A DNA stretch of 64,000 nucleotides, taken from NCBI GenBank assembly GCA_963920635.1, contig OY987308.1, forward strand, positions 19,125,096-19,189,095. Reading direction: 5' to 3'. The stretch is from Pseudeuparius sepicola. Taxonomy: Eukaryota > Arthropoda > Insecta > Coleoptera > Anthribidae. The notes below the pieces were generated by a model that was not told the origin of the DNA, did no database searches, and worked only from the letters and a program-made list of their open reading frames with translations. The position numbers and the translations under genes were made by a program. This document shows, in pieces, positions 1 through 11,240 of this stretch (its first letter is position 1; each line of letters starts with the position of its first letter).

Positions 1-867
1 ATGGTTAACAGAAAATTCCTAGGGATTTTGTGGAGAATGTCATCTGACAAAATCGGGACTTCTTACAGTAATCGGGGTATATCTCATAAACAACAAAAAA
101 TGATATGTGGTAAATGTCTAATAAATTGTGGCTAATAAATCAAGTAAACAATCAAAGCTGATCCAACAATGCTTAAACCCAATAATTATAAATTAATGAA
201 TGACACTTACTGTAGGTAACTTTTCTTTGGTCAAGAACTCCCTCCATGTGCAGCAATTTGTTGACAATACGCAGAATAGGAACCTCAGTGGGCCATCTTG
301 AACTGCAGGTTTTCTGAAGGTGCCAGCCTAAAGAAACAATTTATTTGGGAGTTGAATAGGGCACCTCACAGCCTATCCCGATCCTCCATTTTCATTTTTA
401 CTATTTTTTCAGTAAATATATATATGTCTATTCGAAATTTGCAAAAACAATTATTCAAAATATGCTACCAAATAAATTTGAAAACAATATTATAATAGGA
501 AAGCTTTAAATATACAGAATTTTAAGACATTTATTCTGTTGGCATTTTGCTAATCTCTTTGGCTTATGAATTTGGATCGAAGCAGTCTGGGAAAAAGAGT
601 ACATAAAACGTAGGAAAAACTGTATTAGTTTCACAATTAACATCAAGAAAAAATATAACTGAAAATTTAAAAATATATTAGTAACATATTGACATCATAT
701 AAATATTAATTATATGTATTTTTCATTTATATGTAATTTCTTAGATCTCCCTTCCCACCCCGTACTATTTTTTATATCCGTCTATAGTTTAGTTTTTATA
801 TATAGCGCATTGTTAATGTTATTTGATATGTACGTTTTTGTTAGGTTTTACATATTATAAACATGGG
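1..867. other. Gene-free AT-rich stretch
   Basis: I see no open frame with coding character, no splice-flanked exon and no recognisable mobile-element end. Only short runs of A and T stand out. Confidence 0.5.
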
Positions 868-1092
868 GAAAATATTATATGTAAAGAGGACCAAGAGCTA
901 TCAAATTTTTACAGTTCATTCGTGCCAAGTAGTCAGTCACAATCTATATCTATTGAAGAAAAAGTAAATTAAAACAATGCAAAATGCATTGTTGTGTCGA
1001 CACTTTGTTCAAAGATAGCGGCATGCCACTAAAGCACCAATGAACTGTCAAATTTGATACATATGTTGTTCCTCTTTACATATATTATTTTA
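868..1092. repeat. Foldback inverted repeat
   Basis: The left arm (TATGTAAAGAGGA, then a stretch containing ACAGTTCAT) is answered by a right arm that reads back as the same words (ATGAACTGT, then TCCTCTTTACATA). Arms are about 55 bp and imperfect, with a loop of roughly 100 bp. It resembles a degenerate MITE. No target duplication could be fixed. Confidence 0.55.
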
Positions 1093-1451
1093 CTCAATCA
1101 TATAAATTAGTCGTAGTACGTACTACGTATACGCGGATTTATTGGATTTTTTGCACGTCACATTTGTGAGATGCAGGAGTCTATCACAAATACTCTTCTC
1201 GTTTCGTTAATCCAAGTTCCAGGCGAAACATGATCTTACTTATTAAAGAGAAAGTGATAAAAAATAATATTTATTGCTGCCATGTAGTTTTTTAAAAATA
1301 TCTAGGCCACACATTTAAAAAGCGTCTTATCTGAGCAAAATAGAAGTTAAACCAGTGCCAAATATGCACAGAAATGTATGTAGCATGTTCACAATTTTGT
1401 TTGTACCACCATGTTTAGCCCAAAGCATCGAAAGTAGTCATTTTTTGGGGG

Positions 1452-1745
1452 AAAGCTACAGCTGGCGCTCCTGAAAACCTTGTCTTAATTTGTCTTTGCC
1501 AGAATTTTAAAAAAGGTGATATCATAACTTTAATAAGAATTAAAAATATATTATATTGAGTAAATTTCCAAAAAAACCTATCTAAAGCTGTAATGCACCT
1601 GCCAAAGCTACAGCTGACGCACCTGAAAATCCCTGTCTAACTATATAAATGAAGTTTCAGAAGACATTTTTTTATTAAATTTGGAAAAATCTAAGGCTGT
1701 AACTGGACGCCAAAAAAATAGCACACTAAGGACGCTCCAACCTGG
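1452..1745. repeat. Degenerate direct repeat (AAAGCTACAGCTG units)
   Basis: The word AAAGCTACAGCTG followed by a GCxCCTGAAAA block occurs near 1452 and again near 1604, about 150 bp apart. Weaker versions (AAGCTGTAATGCACC, AAGGCTGTAACTGGACGCC) lie between and after. This looks like a decayed tandem array of two to three units. Confidence 0.45.
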
Positions 1746-4489
1746 ATTAAGATGCTGAATTTGTCGCTAATACCACACCCACACACCCACACTGATACAA
1801 ATGGCAAAAGGCAGAAGAATTACTCTTATACGAAGATCCGCAGGAGGAGCGACACAGCGACGTATTTTATCTGGGAGAAAATAAAAGCCGAAGCTGTGGT
1901 TCCTGCCGATCGGGCCCTTGAAATTTTCAAAAATAATTTTGAATTTCAACTTTCGAAGAAAAACCCGAAGAGGGCTTAGACCAGTACAACAAGAGTTTAA
2001 AAAATCAACGACAAAATAACTTTGAAATATAGTGTATACATTTTAAACGAAATAATATATATTTTTGGAAACGACAATGAAGAATCTCCTTAATGAACCA
2101 ACGAGTCTAAGGATATAAGTGGAACTAACGTCTTGGGAAAATTTTGAGGTGTACCCATTGACAAATAGAAGCAAAGTTTTAGTGAAGGACATACGACCGT
2201 TGCAGGTGTGGTTTTGACGACAAATTCAGCACGATGCCACAGTTCCTTGAGGTGTATCGACACCTCAAAAAAGTGGCAAGTTCCTCCCGTGACCGGCTCA
2301 AACACACAATTACTTACTGTCTCTTGTTTCTTCCTTTTCTTCAGCAGCAGCCATGCAACTATTACTATTGACATGCTGCTTAATTGAATGAAATTGTACC
2401 GAATCTATGCATTTTACCTTAAAAACGATGTGGTTTTACGTAAAAAAAAAACAATAATAATTATATTCTGAACTGAATTGTTTGAATTTATGAAAAATTC
2501 GATACATATCTACAGGTCACACGTTTTATGAGTTGAAGTTTTGTGATTGTCAGAGGACATACCTATAATATTTCACCTGTAGCTTCATTCAACTTAGCAA
2601 CATGCGGCAGTTCCCACCGAAAACATGCGTGAAAGTTAAGACAATGTCTGCCAAGCGAAATCAAAACGTAAAATCAATTTTAGAAAGACAAACAATCTGC
2701 CTACCGTTTGTAGCATAGAGTTTTTATCTTTCGGCTACCTCTCGATAAAAAGAAAACCGATATAATATATTTTTTTATAATAAATAAAGTGACTGGTTGT
2801 TAGAAGTGGCATCTAATGTACTTAACTTTCAAGGAACTGCACATGCAACTGGAGACTGTCTGTTTGATTTTATATTTCAGCATAGGAAGATATTTTCGAA
2901 TGTATTTAATAATTTTTCCAAGACATAAGCAGGCATCACTTATTCAAGAATAAATTATATACCGTACCGTGGTTACTTCGGTAAAGATATTTCAAATTCG
3001 TAATTTTAAATTGGCAGCCGAAATAGAAAAAGCAGACACTTCCCAGAAAGGTGGTGTTCCCTATCCCCTGCAATTGTGTCCTACATTGTCATTTTATTCA
3101 CCACCTTGTCAATAAGCCTTTTACTGTTGAGTGAAAAATTTGGAAAGTGGTCAACTACTTCAAAATTAAAAGATGTAATTTCATCTGGTGATTATTATTG
3201 CATCTTTTTTTAATTGTTCACTCAACACACAGAAAAGATAAACGAACAGAGAGCTCACAAGTGCTATATGTGAAGAACACTGTACAACATTATAGTGTCG
3301 AATGAAGCAATAAATAGAGGCCCCTCTTAATTGACTTCTGAAAGAGTAAGCTCTCTGTTCCCTTATATCCTTTATGTCTCAATGCTTCTTGCCGTTCATT
3401 TTTGTTCCTTTGGGTTCCACACAGGTGACGCCAGAAGCCTCCAGTTTTTGAGAGGTCGATGTAAATTTAGCAGTGGAAACAGCAAAATGTACAGAACTCG
3501 AAAGCTGGAGGTTGTATTTTCCCTACCTAAGGCCTGTGCGAAGGACACTTTATGAAACTGTCAAATTATGTAGAGCGAGACGCGAAGTGACCTAATAATT
3601 TATATAAGAGGACGAGTTACTCCTCGAAGGGCTGTAACTTTTATTTGGTGACTTTATTTTTGAGACCCGATGCTGAGATACTCCCTCTCATGGGGTTGTA
3701 GCTCAAAACCTATTGAGAAAGCTAACACACTCTAGCCCTATCTTTACATTTCTCCAACTCTGCCATAAGCGATTGTTGTCTGTCGCGGATTGCCCCCGGC
3801 CCCCCTAGATAGTTCTTCCGATAGTTTACTGAGGAAATCCCAAAGACATTGCAACCATGGGACCTCGCACTGAAAATGACATGGAGGCGATATCTACAGA
3901 TGGAAAAGGCTGCGCCTCTTCCAAAAATATTAGTGGGATATTGGACCTAAGATAAATTTGATTGACCCTTCATTTGGCTGCCAGTGATCTTGGATTTGAA
4001 AGATATTGATGCAGATATCGGTTCTAGATTAGAGAGATATATTGGTCGTAGATATAGCCGCCATAACACTTCCCCGTTACGTTAGAACGGGTGCACGTTA
4101 GGGAGGTGATAGCTGAGACCAATTCGGAAGAACTTTCCGAGGATCCGGAAGCCTGAGCTAAGATCGGAGACCGAGATGCACTCCTTCGGAATGCCCGCTG
4201 CCTCCACCTGACAAAAGAGATAGCGTGTGGAACCGTCACTTTGACTGTATACCGGCGCCACCTAGGGGGGAATTTAAACGTTCGCTCACCCGCCAGACGA
4301 GTGCCGCAGCTCGGAGCTGGTGTTCCCTCGCTGACGCCCCGACGCTAGCCTGGCTCTGACGGCTGCAGCTCCAGGCGCAGAGGGCCGCAGAAACTAACCC
4401 CAGTTTCGTAATTTTTTTTAAATAAGTGACAAAAATTAAAAACAAAGAGTGAAAGCTCCCAAATAAACAATTATTAAGGAATAAAAACA
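1746..4489. other. No gene recognised
   Basis: Open frames here are short and lack coding character. A 57-bp minus-strand segment near 2313-2369 sits between an AG and a GTAAGT and reads open, but it is too short to call. GC content rises between about 3770 and 4400 without a recognisable product. Confidence 0.4.
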
Positions 4490-4935
4490 TGGGTTTCAGC
4501 CAAAATATTTATTAAGAGAACTTCTTTTCAATGAGCCAAGCTTTGGACCAACTTGTTGGTGTTTCAAAATTACAAAATCGTATTGCAAGGTGTTACAAAA
4601 AATTTACAGATTCTTGGGCTTGTTTTTTTTAAATTCCACAAAAAAATAGCTTCTACAAGAAAAAATCAGTTGTTTTTAAGATTAGGATTTATCACCCCTG
4701 TATTTTGAAATAGAGGTGTCTAAATGAAAAATGACATAATAAGTCACATTATATTTTGATCCCAAGAATCAGTGTGTTCAACGGATTGACCTACGTCTCT
4801 GTAACACCCTGTAGATTCAGTATAAAAAATAATAATTATAATTGTTTAAAGTCCAAAGATTTTTGTTTCGTGGTGTACAAAACACGTCATTGAAAAGAAG
4901 TTTTCTTAATAAGTAGTTTGGGTGAAAACCAAAGA
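4490..4935. repeat. Inverted repeat with ~50-bp arms
   Basis: The segment after 4490 (GGTTTCAGCC, then TTAAGAGAACTTCTTTTCAATGA) is repeated in reverse complement near 4888-4935 (TCATTGAAAAGAAGTT, then a GGTGAAAACC block). The arms enclose about 350 bp of AT-rich DNA. This is a typical foldback/MITE layout, and the family is unknown. Confidence 0.55.
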
Positions 4936-5079
4936 TATTATTTCTTTATGAGCTGTAGTTCAGTGTACCTACAATAAGCAATTATTGTTACAGAAAAAAA
5001 ATCTGTATACCTATTATTTTGTATTTGTCAGCTTCCCCAATCCCTAAATTTGAACCTTTGGAAAATTTCAAGGGAAGAA

Positions 5080-5560
5080 CAAATGAATTATATTTTTACC
5101 CCATTTTTGCCCCCACACCGAGCGCTGTCGTCGAGCCACTGTTCGGGCGCAGCGAGTAACGCCAAATTCGGCACCTGCAAGAAAACCGCACAATAAGAAA
5201 CCGAAGGCGAGAGAAAGTTCGACACGGCACATTTGCGATCGAAGAACGAAACTCACCCCCGGCTTGTGGTACTCCGGCACGAAGCTGACGCTACAGCGGG
5301 TGGCCCTCCGTCCTCCGTACGGTTTCCGGGGCACCGGAGCGCCCCCTCTCCCGCACCTAGAGCTTCGCTTGCACGGCAGCCCCCCCGGCACAGGCCGGCT
5401 GGGTACCGTCTGGTTGTCACCCAAAGAGGCCGGCAGAGCCACCCGCGTTCGCCCCAGACCAGCCCAGCAGCCCCTCGTCTCAATCGGTAACCACAACTTT
5501 TTTCGCGGCACTACATCTGAAACAACGGAAAACACGTTGAAGGTTCTTTTCACGGAGTTA
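5080..5560. promoter_or_regulatory. GC- and CpG-rich patch, possible promoter or first exon
   Basis: Base composition jumps from about 30% to over 60% GC with many CpG dinucleotides. On the minus strand a long frame stays open from 5553 to a good donor-like GTGAGT at 5251-5256, but the frame has no ATG. A 5' untranslated exon or promoter of a minus-strand gene running left is therefore more likely than a coding exon. Either strand could be transcribed. Confidence 0.3.
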
Positions 5561-8077
5561 TTATTTCGCTTTTAACACTAAAAACAGCTTGCGCGAGGTT
5601 CGTTACTTATTCTCCCGCGAAATTCTCAAATTGGCGCGATTTTATTTGGAAGTTCGACTATACGCGCCTGCGCGGCGGGCTTGCTTCGTTTTTTTTTCAA
5701 GAATTAGCGAAAAATACCCGCCGCTTTCGCAAATATGATATTGGAGTTTGTTCCCCAGGTTGATATCCACATAAAACCGTGAAAACCCCCTGAAATTCGA
5801 TCGAAATTTCCAGAAAAATAAGGGCCATAGCAACTGGTGGCAGTTCGGCCCGACCGGCCGGTGCGATCTTTACTTGTTTATCTGGAAATCCCGGAAAAAC
5901 TCACCGTTCCCGACATCGGGGGGCCCTCCGCCGGGGCCCAGGGGGACAGGGGGCCCTGGGGCCGTACTTTATTTCCTTCGGGAACTGCGGGAAAACGCAC
6001 CACGACAAATGAACCAGGATGACATCGCGGAAAAAGGGTTTCACAAAGTAGGCCTGGCGGAGGAGTGGGGATGAAACAACTGTCAATCGCCCGTGACTCA
6101 ATTTTTTGAAAAAATCGTTATTATTGGTTATAAAATCGTTAATATCGGAAACGGATTTTTTTATGCATGGATTGGAAATTTGTGACACTTTTTTGTGCAT
6201 ATTCCGAGGATTCCAGTGACGCCACTTTCGTTACCCAGCACCTTTTTCCACGTACAGAATTTTCATTTTTTCTGCGGAAATTATGGTTTCTGGCTCAAAT
6301 AACTTATTTAAAAAAAAAACCGATTTTGTGGGCCTTTCTGGATATGCTACTAGCATTATTAGATCCTCAAGCTACTTATTTAGGCCCCAATATTCGGAAA
6401 ATGCTGCAAATTTCCTTAAAATGGCCCAAAACTATAACCTCTTTTCAACTCCATAAAAAACAATTTTCTATGTGATTTTATACTTTTCCTACATACCAAC
6501 TGCTTTCCCAGCATTCAGGACTCCATCTGCGCTCGTTTTTCACGAGTTTCCTCCAGGATCTATCCGGAAAATACAATTTTTCTCTCGCGCAGTTTAGCAC
6601 TAGAATCCTAACTTTACGATAACCAAGGCGAAAATGTTCACTTTCCCACCCGTTTTTCGGTCTCACAACTGAAAATAGGGCTCCTCAGATGGGCCCTCTC
6701 GCATCTCCATCGCTTTTTCGGGAGTGGGAAACGTCCGCAACTTTCGAAAGTACTATAACCTCAAATTTTTTTTCCAAAACGGCGGGAAATAATTGGAAAA
6801 TGACCCCGTTTGAAAGTTACCTGTAATTTTCGCGAAAAATTGGCGAACATTTGTAGGCCCCTTCCAGGTCTACCCATAGAAGTGGTTAGAGTTCAGTTTT
6901 ATGCCACCTGAATGTTATAAAATCGGCTTGGAATCCCAAGGATATATTGGTCGAATTTTCGCTTTTTGTCCTGTAGAAGGTGAAATTTTCGTCGTATAGT
7001 GCCTTATTTGCATTATTTAAGCCATAGTCAATACTATATTGCCGTAGGGACCCATTAGATTCACTCTAGTCAAAGTTGGAGAAAAACTTGCCGCCGCAAC
7101 AGGTTGTCGTTACGACTGTGTAGAAGTGGGATATGTTGTTTATTTATTAAAAACGTATTAAAAGGTCCAAAATACACGTATTTCATTGTTAAACATTGGA
7201 ATATCTCTAAAAATTTGACTAAAATCAGATTTTTTTTGGGCTGCAGATTTGACGAGAGATGTAGGTATTATAGGAGAGTATATTTAAATAAAAGTAATAA
7301 AACAACGTCTAAAATGTCTTTATTTGTTAGGATATTTCCAAAACATGCAAGAAAATACCCCACAACCCCAAGAAAACCGCTAAAAACCTGTCAAAATTGA
7401 CATATTGCATATAATGTCCACTCAACTTCAAAATATACTTGCTTCTATCGCTTGCGCCTATTTTGTCCATTTTCTCTGCAACCACTGCACTGATTTTGAT
7501 GATTTTTTTTATCAAATTGTTCACAAAACTTCAATGAATATTTTAGTGCTAATCTTCTACCTCAACTGTTAAAAAAATATAGGTATAGCAATTCTGACAT
7601 AAACTTCAAGTACCTAGTCAGTTTTGAGCTCCTGATGCGGCTGGTTACGATGATGTGTATAACATGGGCTTATACTAAATTGATTTAATTGAAATTTGGT
7701 GCATACCTTATTACTTATAATATGGAAATTGTGTGCTACATATTTCATTTTGGTGCAATGCATATTTTGTTGGAGATATATACAATTTGGTTGAAAGCGA
7801 TTTTTGTCGAGATGTTCAAAAGATAAGAGTATAATTAAAACTAAGAATTAGCAAAACCAGTAAAGGATTTATTTGTCTAACATCATACATATCAAATTAA
7901 AGCCATAGATTTTCCCAAGATGTATTTTTACAGGAGATAGTTTAAACAAAACTATTAAAGCTACTTGTAGTTGATTTATTTTTTAGAACACCTGCTATCA
8001 AACTTGCAGGAGCAACCCCCAAAAAAAACATAATAAAAACCTATCAAAATTGACATTACGCACATAGTCTAAAAACC

Positions 8078-8105
8078 TCCGACCAAAAATCCATTTTGGT
8101 CGGAG
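8078..8105. repeat. Perfect 12-bp hairpin
   Basis: CTCCGACCAAAA is followed four bases later by its reverse complement TTTTGGTCGGAG. A related hairpin with the same CTCCGAYCAAA word lies at 33460-33489, so this may be the core of a dispersed element. Confidence 0.6.
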
Positions 8106-8375
8106 CTAAAAACGGTTTGGCAAAAAAATGTTTCGTTAATATATATTTGAATTGACAAATAACTTTTTCTTAAGACGAAAAGTAATAAAAATCGATTTGG
8201 GATTAATAAAATGCCTTTTATTAATCAAAAATAAACAAGTATAAAAAATACAAAAATTATTCGACTTTTACAAAGCAAAGAGAAATGGTCTAATTTAATT
8301 TTTAATAGAGAACCTTAAATATATTTTTCTTCCACTTCCTTGTTCGACACGGAACATTTTCGTGTACTATTTATA

Positions 8376-8381
8376 TTTATT
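8376..8381 (-). terminator. Candidate polyadenylation signal (AATAAA)
   Basis: AATAAA on the minus strand lies about 25 bases past the stop of the terminal exon at 8405-8540. That spacing supports the exon being a true 3' end. Confidence 0.4.
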
Positions 8382-8404
8382 AATATTTTTTAGAGATAAT
8401 AAAA

Positions 8405-8540
8405 TCATTTCAAAATAATGTTTCTATCGAAACTGTGTAATTCAGTTGTTCTAACTCCACATTCACTTGGCTGTTGCGTAATTATTGCATTATGTAGAGG
8501 AATGTGTTCCATTCGTCCTGCCTGGGGTATATGCAAACTT
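8405..8540 (-). CDS. Terminal exon of an unidentified protein
   Basis: On the minus strand a pyrimidine-rich acceptor (TTTTTTACAG) is followed by an open stretch encoding 44 residues (start SLHIPQAGRMEHIPL, end SFDRNIILK) and a TGA. It needs two bases from the exon before it. The exon at 8829-8966 supplies exactly that phase through a GTAGCT donor. An AATAAA follows the stop. The residue mix looks like real protein rather than chance, but no family is recognised. Confidence 0.4.
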
Positions 8541-8828
8541 CTGTAAAAAAAACGAAAAAAATTAAAAGTTCTCTTTTTTTCTAAAACCAGTGGTCGAAAC
8601 TTGCTGAAATTTTCAGCAAAGCTACTCTAAACAACGCAGTCTAAGAAAATATCAGCAACATATTGAAGCCGTGGCAACTTTTTTTAATAGGATGATTTAA
8701 TCTCCCAAGGATACTTGAAGGTATTAAATTAGACGTCAGTAAAAGAATAATTATTCCTTTACTCAATGACGTCAGTTATATTTTTTTAAAGAGTGTTGGA
8801 AACTTTGTTGTGATTCGACCAAAGCTAC

Positions 8829-8966
8829 GCAACACGGGTAGTCTGGTGTGGTGCATATCGGCTGGTATTTGTCCTAGCGGTGGAAGTTTGCCTTGACGAA
8901 GTTCCTATTTTCAGGCTTACATCTTCAGCGACAATTGAACTTCCTAGGAAAAGTGTTCCGCAACAC
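8829..8966 (-). CDS. Penultimate exon, Ser/Thr-rich tail of unidentified protein
   Basis: A TTGTTTCAG acceptor at 8967-8968 opens a frame beginning CCGTLFLGSSIVAEDV and continuing with a Ser/Thr/Arg-rich stretch to TTRV. The donor GTAGCT is weak. Joined to 8405-8540 it gives a 90-residue Ser/Thr-rich C-terminal tail. The Cys pair followed by a hydrophobic run and then a polar tail would suit the cytoplasmic end of a membrane receptor, but this is a guess from composition. Upstream exons were not found; they may lie beyond the protease gene. Confidence 0.35.
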
Positions 8967-9689
8967 CTGAAACAAACACAGGAATCAAGGAACATTTTAA
9001 TAGGTACATAAATACAATACATTGATAAGCAACCACCTTCTTGTTTTCGTATTGCAAATTATGGAAGCACATTTTGCGAATTTCTGGATTATTGATATAA
9101 TATAAAAAAAACTAGGGTTTTTGGTATAATCCTATTAAAATTGTGGACATTATAATAATAATTTATTTACTACTATTTTGGAAATAAGTAAGGTTAAGTA
9201 AAATCAAAAATAATTCAACATAGCTTAGGCAACCAAATATACCAAGCGCGCAAAGTTGCCATATACAGGGTACCCCAATTCTAAATGTAAGTGAAACTGA
9301 TGGTAGAAAATATCATAAAAGTTATTATATGAAATGAACATAGGTACCTATATTATGTAGGTATTAATTTTTGCATAAAATACGTTTCTCTCACTAGTGT
9401 CACAAGTAGGTATACTTAAATTGTTTCGGATTGGGCCCATAATTCGTTCCTTTATTATTATTCTCAACCAACTTCACAGTTCATTATAGAGGATATAATA
9501 ATAAGAAGAAAAACCAAATCAATGAAATTAAATTAAATCCAGGGACTGTTTAAAAAAGAGTCCCTGATTAAATCAAACAAAAATCATTTTTTACAATAAA
9601 GTGTGTCTTACGTCGTTCTCTTTTAAATTTGGTAATATTTTATTCCATTACTTATGTAATATTGACCTTTTCTAAAATTACTTTTTATG

Positions 9690-10010
9690 CCGACTGTCTT
9701 CATTACATTTGTTTGTCTTGTACCATAATATTCATATTCATGTATTGCACCGTTTTTATTAAAATTTAGGTTTTAGTGTTTCTTATTTTTTATAACAGAG
9801 TGTATAAATATGTAAAATTTTAGTTTATAAATACAACACAAATTTTAATATCCAAGTGGGTAGTCTATTCGCATATACCTACTTTAGAATTTTGTTTTGT
9901 AACACACATAATTGCTTTAAAACTCTAGAATTTGCAGAACCCCGAACTGAAGTTAAATATTGTAATTTTGTGTACATGAATGCAAAAGATATACTTCTTA
10001 AATATTTCAA
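9690..10010 (-). mobile_element. 3' fragment of a LINE, reverse orientation
   Basis: Read on the minus strand, this stretch matches the 3' part of the retroelement at 43596-44511 piece by piece, including the TTTAAAACTCTAGAATTTGC word, the TATAAATACAACACAAATTT stretch and the end near the TTGTACCATA word. It has no open frame. It shows that the LINE family is dispersed and gives a comparison copy without the MITE found at 44512-45284. Confidence 0.6.
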
Positions 10011-10021
10011 TGGTATACAAT

Positions 10022-10528
10022 GTGGGCCAAATTAAATTGAAACCCTTTTTAATGCCTAATATATTTTTTTTATTTTCAATGTTTTTTTATCATTTTTGGA
10101 TATATGTTATGGCCTAATAGTTATTTTGAATCAAAAGAAACTATGCACAGCGGGTCAATTTCAGCGGGGTACAGAAAAGATAAAAAAAGTATAAAATATT
10201 TTAACTGTGCGCTTTTTACTTTTTATTATTAGAAATTGTTTTATTAATTTAAGTTTAACTGAGTTTAAATAAATCTATTTCAGTGGCGTACGGTTATTGC
10301 TCATTTTTACATTTTTATTTCATTTGGCTGATTTTTGCAACAACATAAAATTAATTGGTTTTGAAAAATACCCTCTTTTCCGTACGCCACTGAAATTGCA
10401 TAGTTCTTTTTGATTCAAATAACTTGGGCCATAACATGTCCAAAAATAATTAAAAAAAAATCATTGAAAATTAAAAAATATATTACGCATTCAAAAAGGC
10501 TTCCAATTTAATTTGGCCAACAGTGTGT
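10022..10528. mobile_element. Foldback MITE with GGCCAAATTAAATTG ends
   Basis: The ends read GGGCCAAATTAAATTGAAA and the reverse complement of TTCCAATTTAATTTGGCC. The arms continue for about 140 bp with matching blocks such as TATTTTGAATCAAAAGAAACT against AGTTCTTTTTGATTCAAATA, and inner CAGYGGxGTAC against GTACGCCACTG. Candidate TA duplications flank the ends, which fits a Tc1/mariner-type MITE. The interior codes for nothing. Confidence 0.7.
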
Positions 10529-10529
10529 A

Positions 10530-11060
10530 ATTGCGAATTTTGTAAAAAAAATACTAGGACTGTGTATGTAGAAATAGAATCTGTATCATCCACTACTTTT
10601 TTTTATCATTTAATCTAATTTATTTGTTTATTTATTTATTTATTTTATTTATTTTTTATTTTTTATTTATTGTTTATTTATTATGGATACTATTTTGTTC
10701 CATTTTATTATCGGGTTTTAAAAGCAAAATTTTTTATTATCCTTCTTCTTTTAAAAGTTTTTTTCAGATTGTAGAAAAAAACGTGCACTTTTGGTAATTT
10801 TTTATAAAAGAATAAAACGGTCCTTAATTTTATTGGGGTGAGGATTTTTCCAAAATTTAAAATTCAACATGGAGGCTGCCAGGCTGCCTTCTTTGTATAA
10901 AAACTAAAGACAAAATGTTTGCATTGCGGCAAAGATCAGGTAAAAGTTTTCGGGTAAAGGAATGAGCTACATATATTTTAAAATTGCTAGCCAAAAAAAT
11001 GAGATTCATAGACTTCCCAACTTTTTTGGCTAGCAATGTACTGCTTGCGAATAAAATACA
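10530..11060. other. Low-complexity AT-rich DNA
   Basis: The section holds TTTATTTATT repeats near 10610-10690 and other A/T-rich sequence. No gene is supported. The 3' end of the protease gene begins just right of it. Confidence 0.6.
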
Positions 11061-11067
11061 TTTTATT
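11061..11067 (-). terminator. Polyadenylation signal of the protease gene
   Basis: AATAAAA on the minus strand lies about 50 bases after the TAG at 11116-11118. This supports the basic-tail exon as the true last exon of the protease. Confidence 0.55.
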
Positions 11068-11115
11068 GTAATTATTGTTCATTGCTTAATAATTAATCAG
11101 TTTCATTACTATGTA

Positions 11116-11240
11116 CTAATGATGGTTTACTGGCACATGCAAGACGGACTTTTTAATCTTCACCAGATGTTTACCACGAAGAATAATTATCATTATGGGC
11201 CTTCTATATGGACGCCGACGTTTACGCTTCTTAGTTGGGC
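11116..11240 (-). CDS. Protease exon 9: basic C-terminal tail
   Basis: A CCTGTTGCAG acceptor opens a frame that completes the Gly codon left by the donor at 11520-11521. It then encodes 40 residues starting PTKKRKRRRPYRRP and ending PVNHH before TAG. The alternative is readthrough of exon 8 into the 11-bp minisatellite to a stop at 11304. The phase match, good splice sites and downstream AATAAA favour this exon. Confidence 0.65.

Larger units (their letters stand above)
5561..8404. other. Intergenic, repeat-like, no gene recognised
   Basis: The section 5830-6080 stays GC-rich, with runs such as GGGGGCCC. Between about 7100 and 8110 there are two related blocks (near 7344-7420 and 8000-8070) sharing AACCTRTCAAAATTGACAT, which suggests an old duplicated or mobile unit. 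No coding exon could be supported. Confidence 0.4.

Noticed and set aside
2313..2369. Short minus-strand exon between an AG and GTAAGT
   Set aside because: Only 19 codons, no partner exons in phase and no recognisable domain.
5068..5553. Long minus-strand open frame in the GC-rich patch as a coding gene
   Set aside because: It has no ATG, overlapping frames on both strands are equally open because of high GC, and no domain is recognised. Kept only as a possible promoter or untranslated exon.
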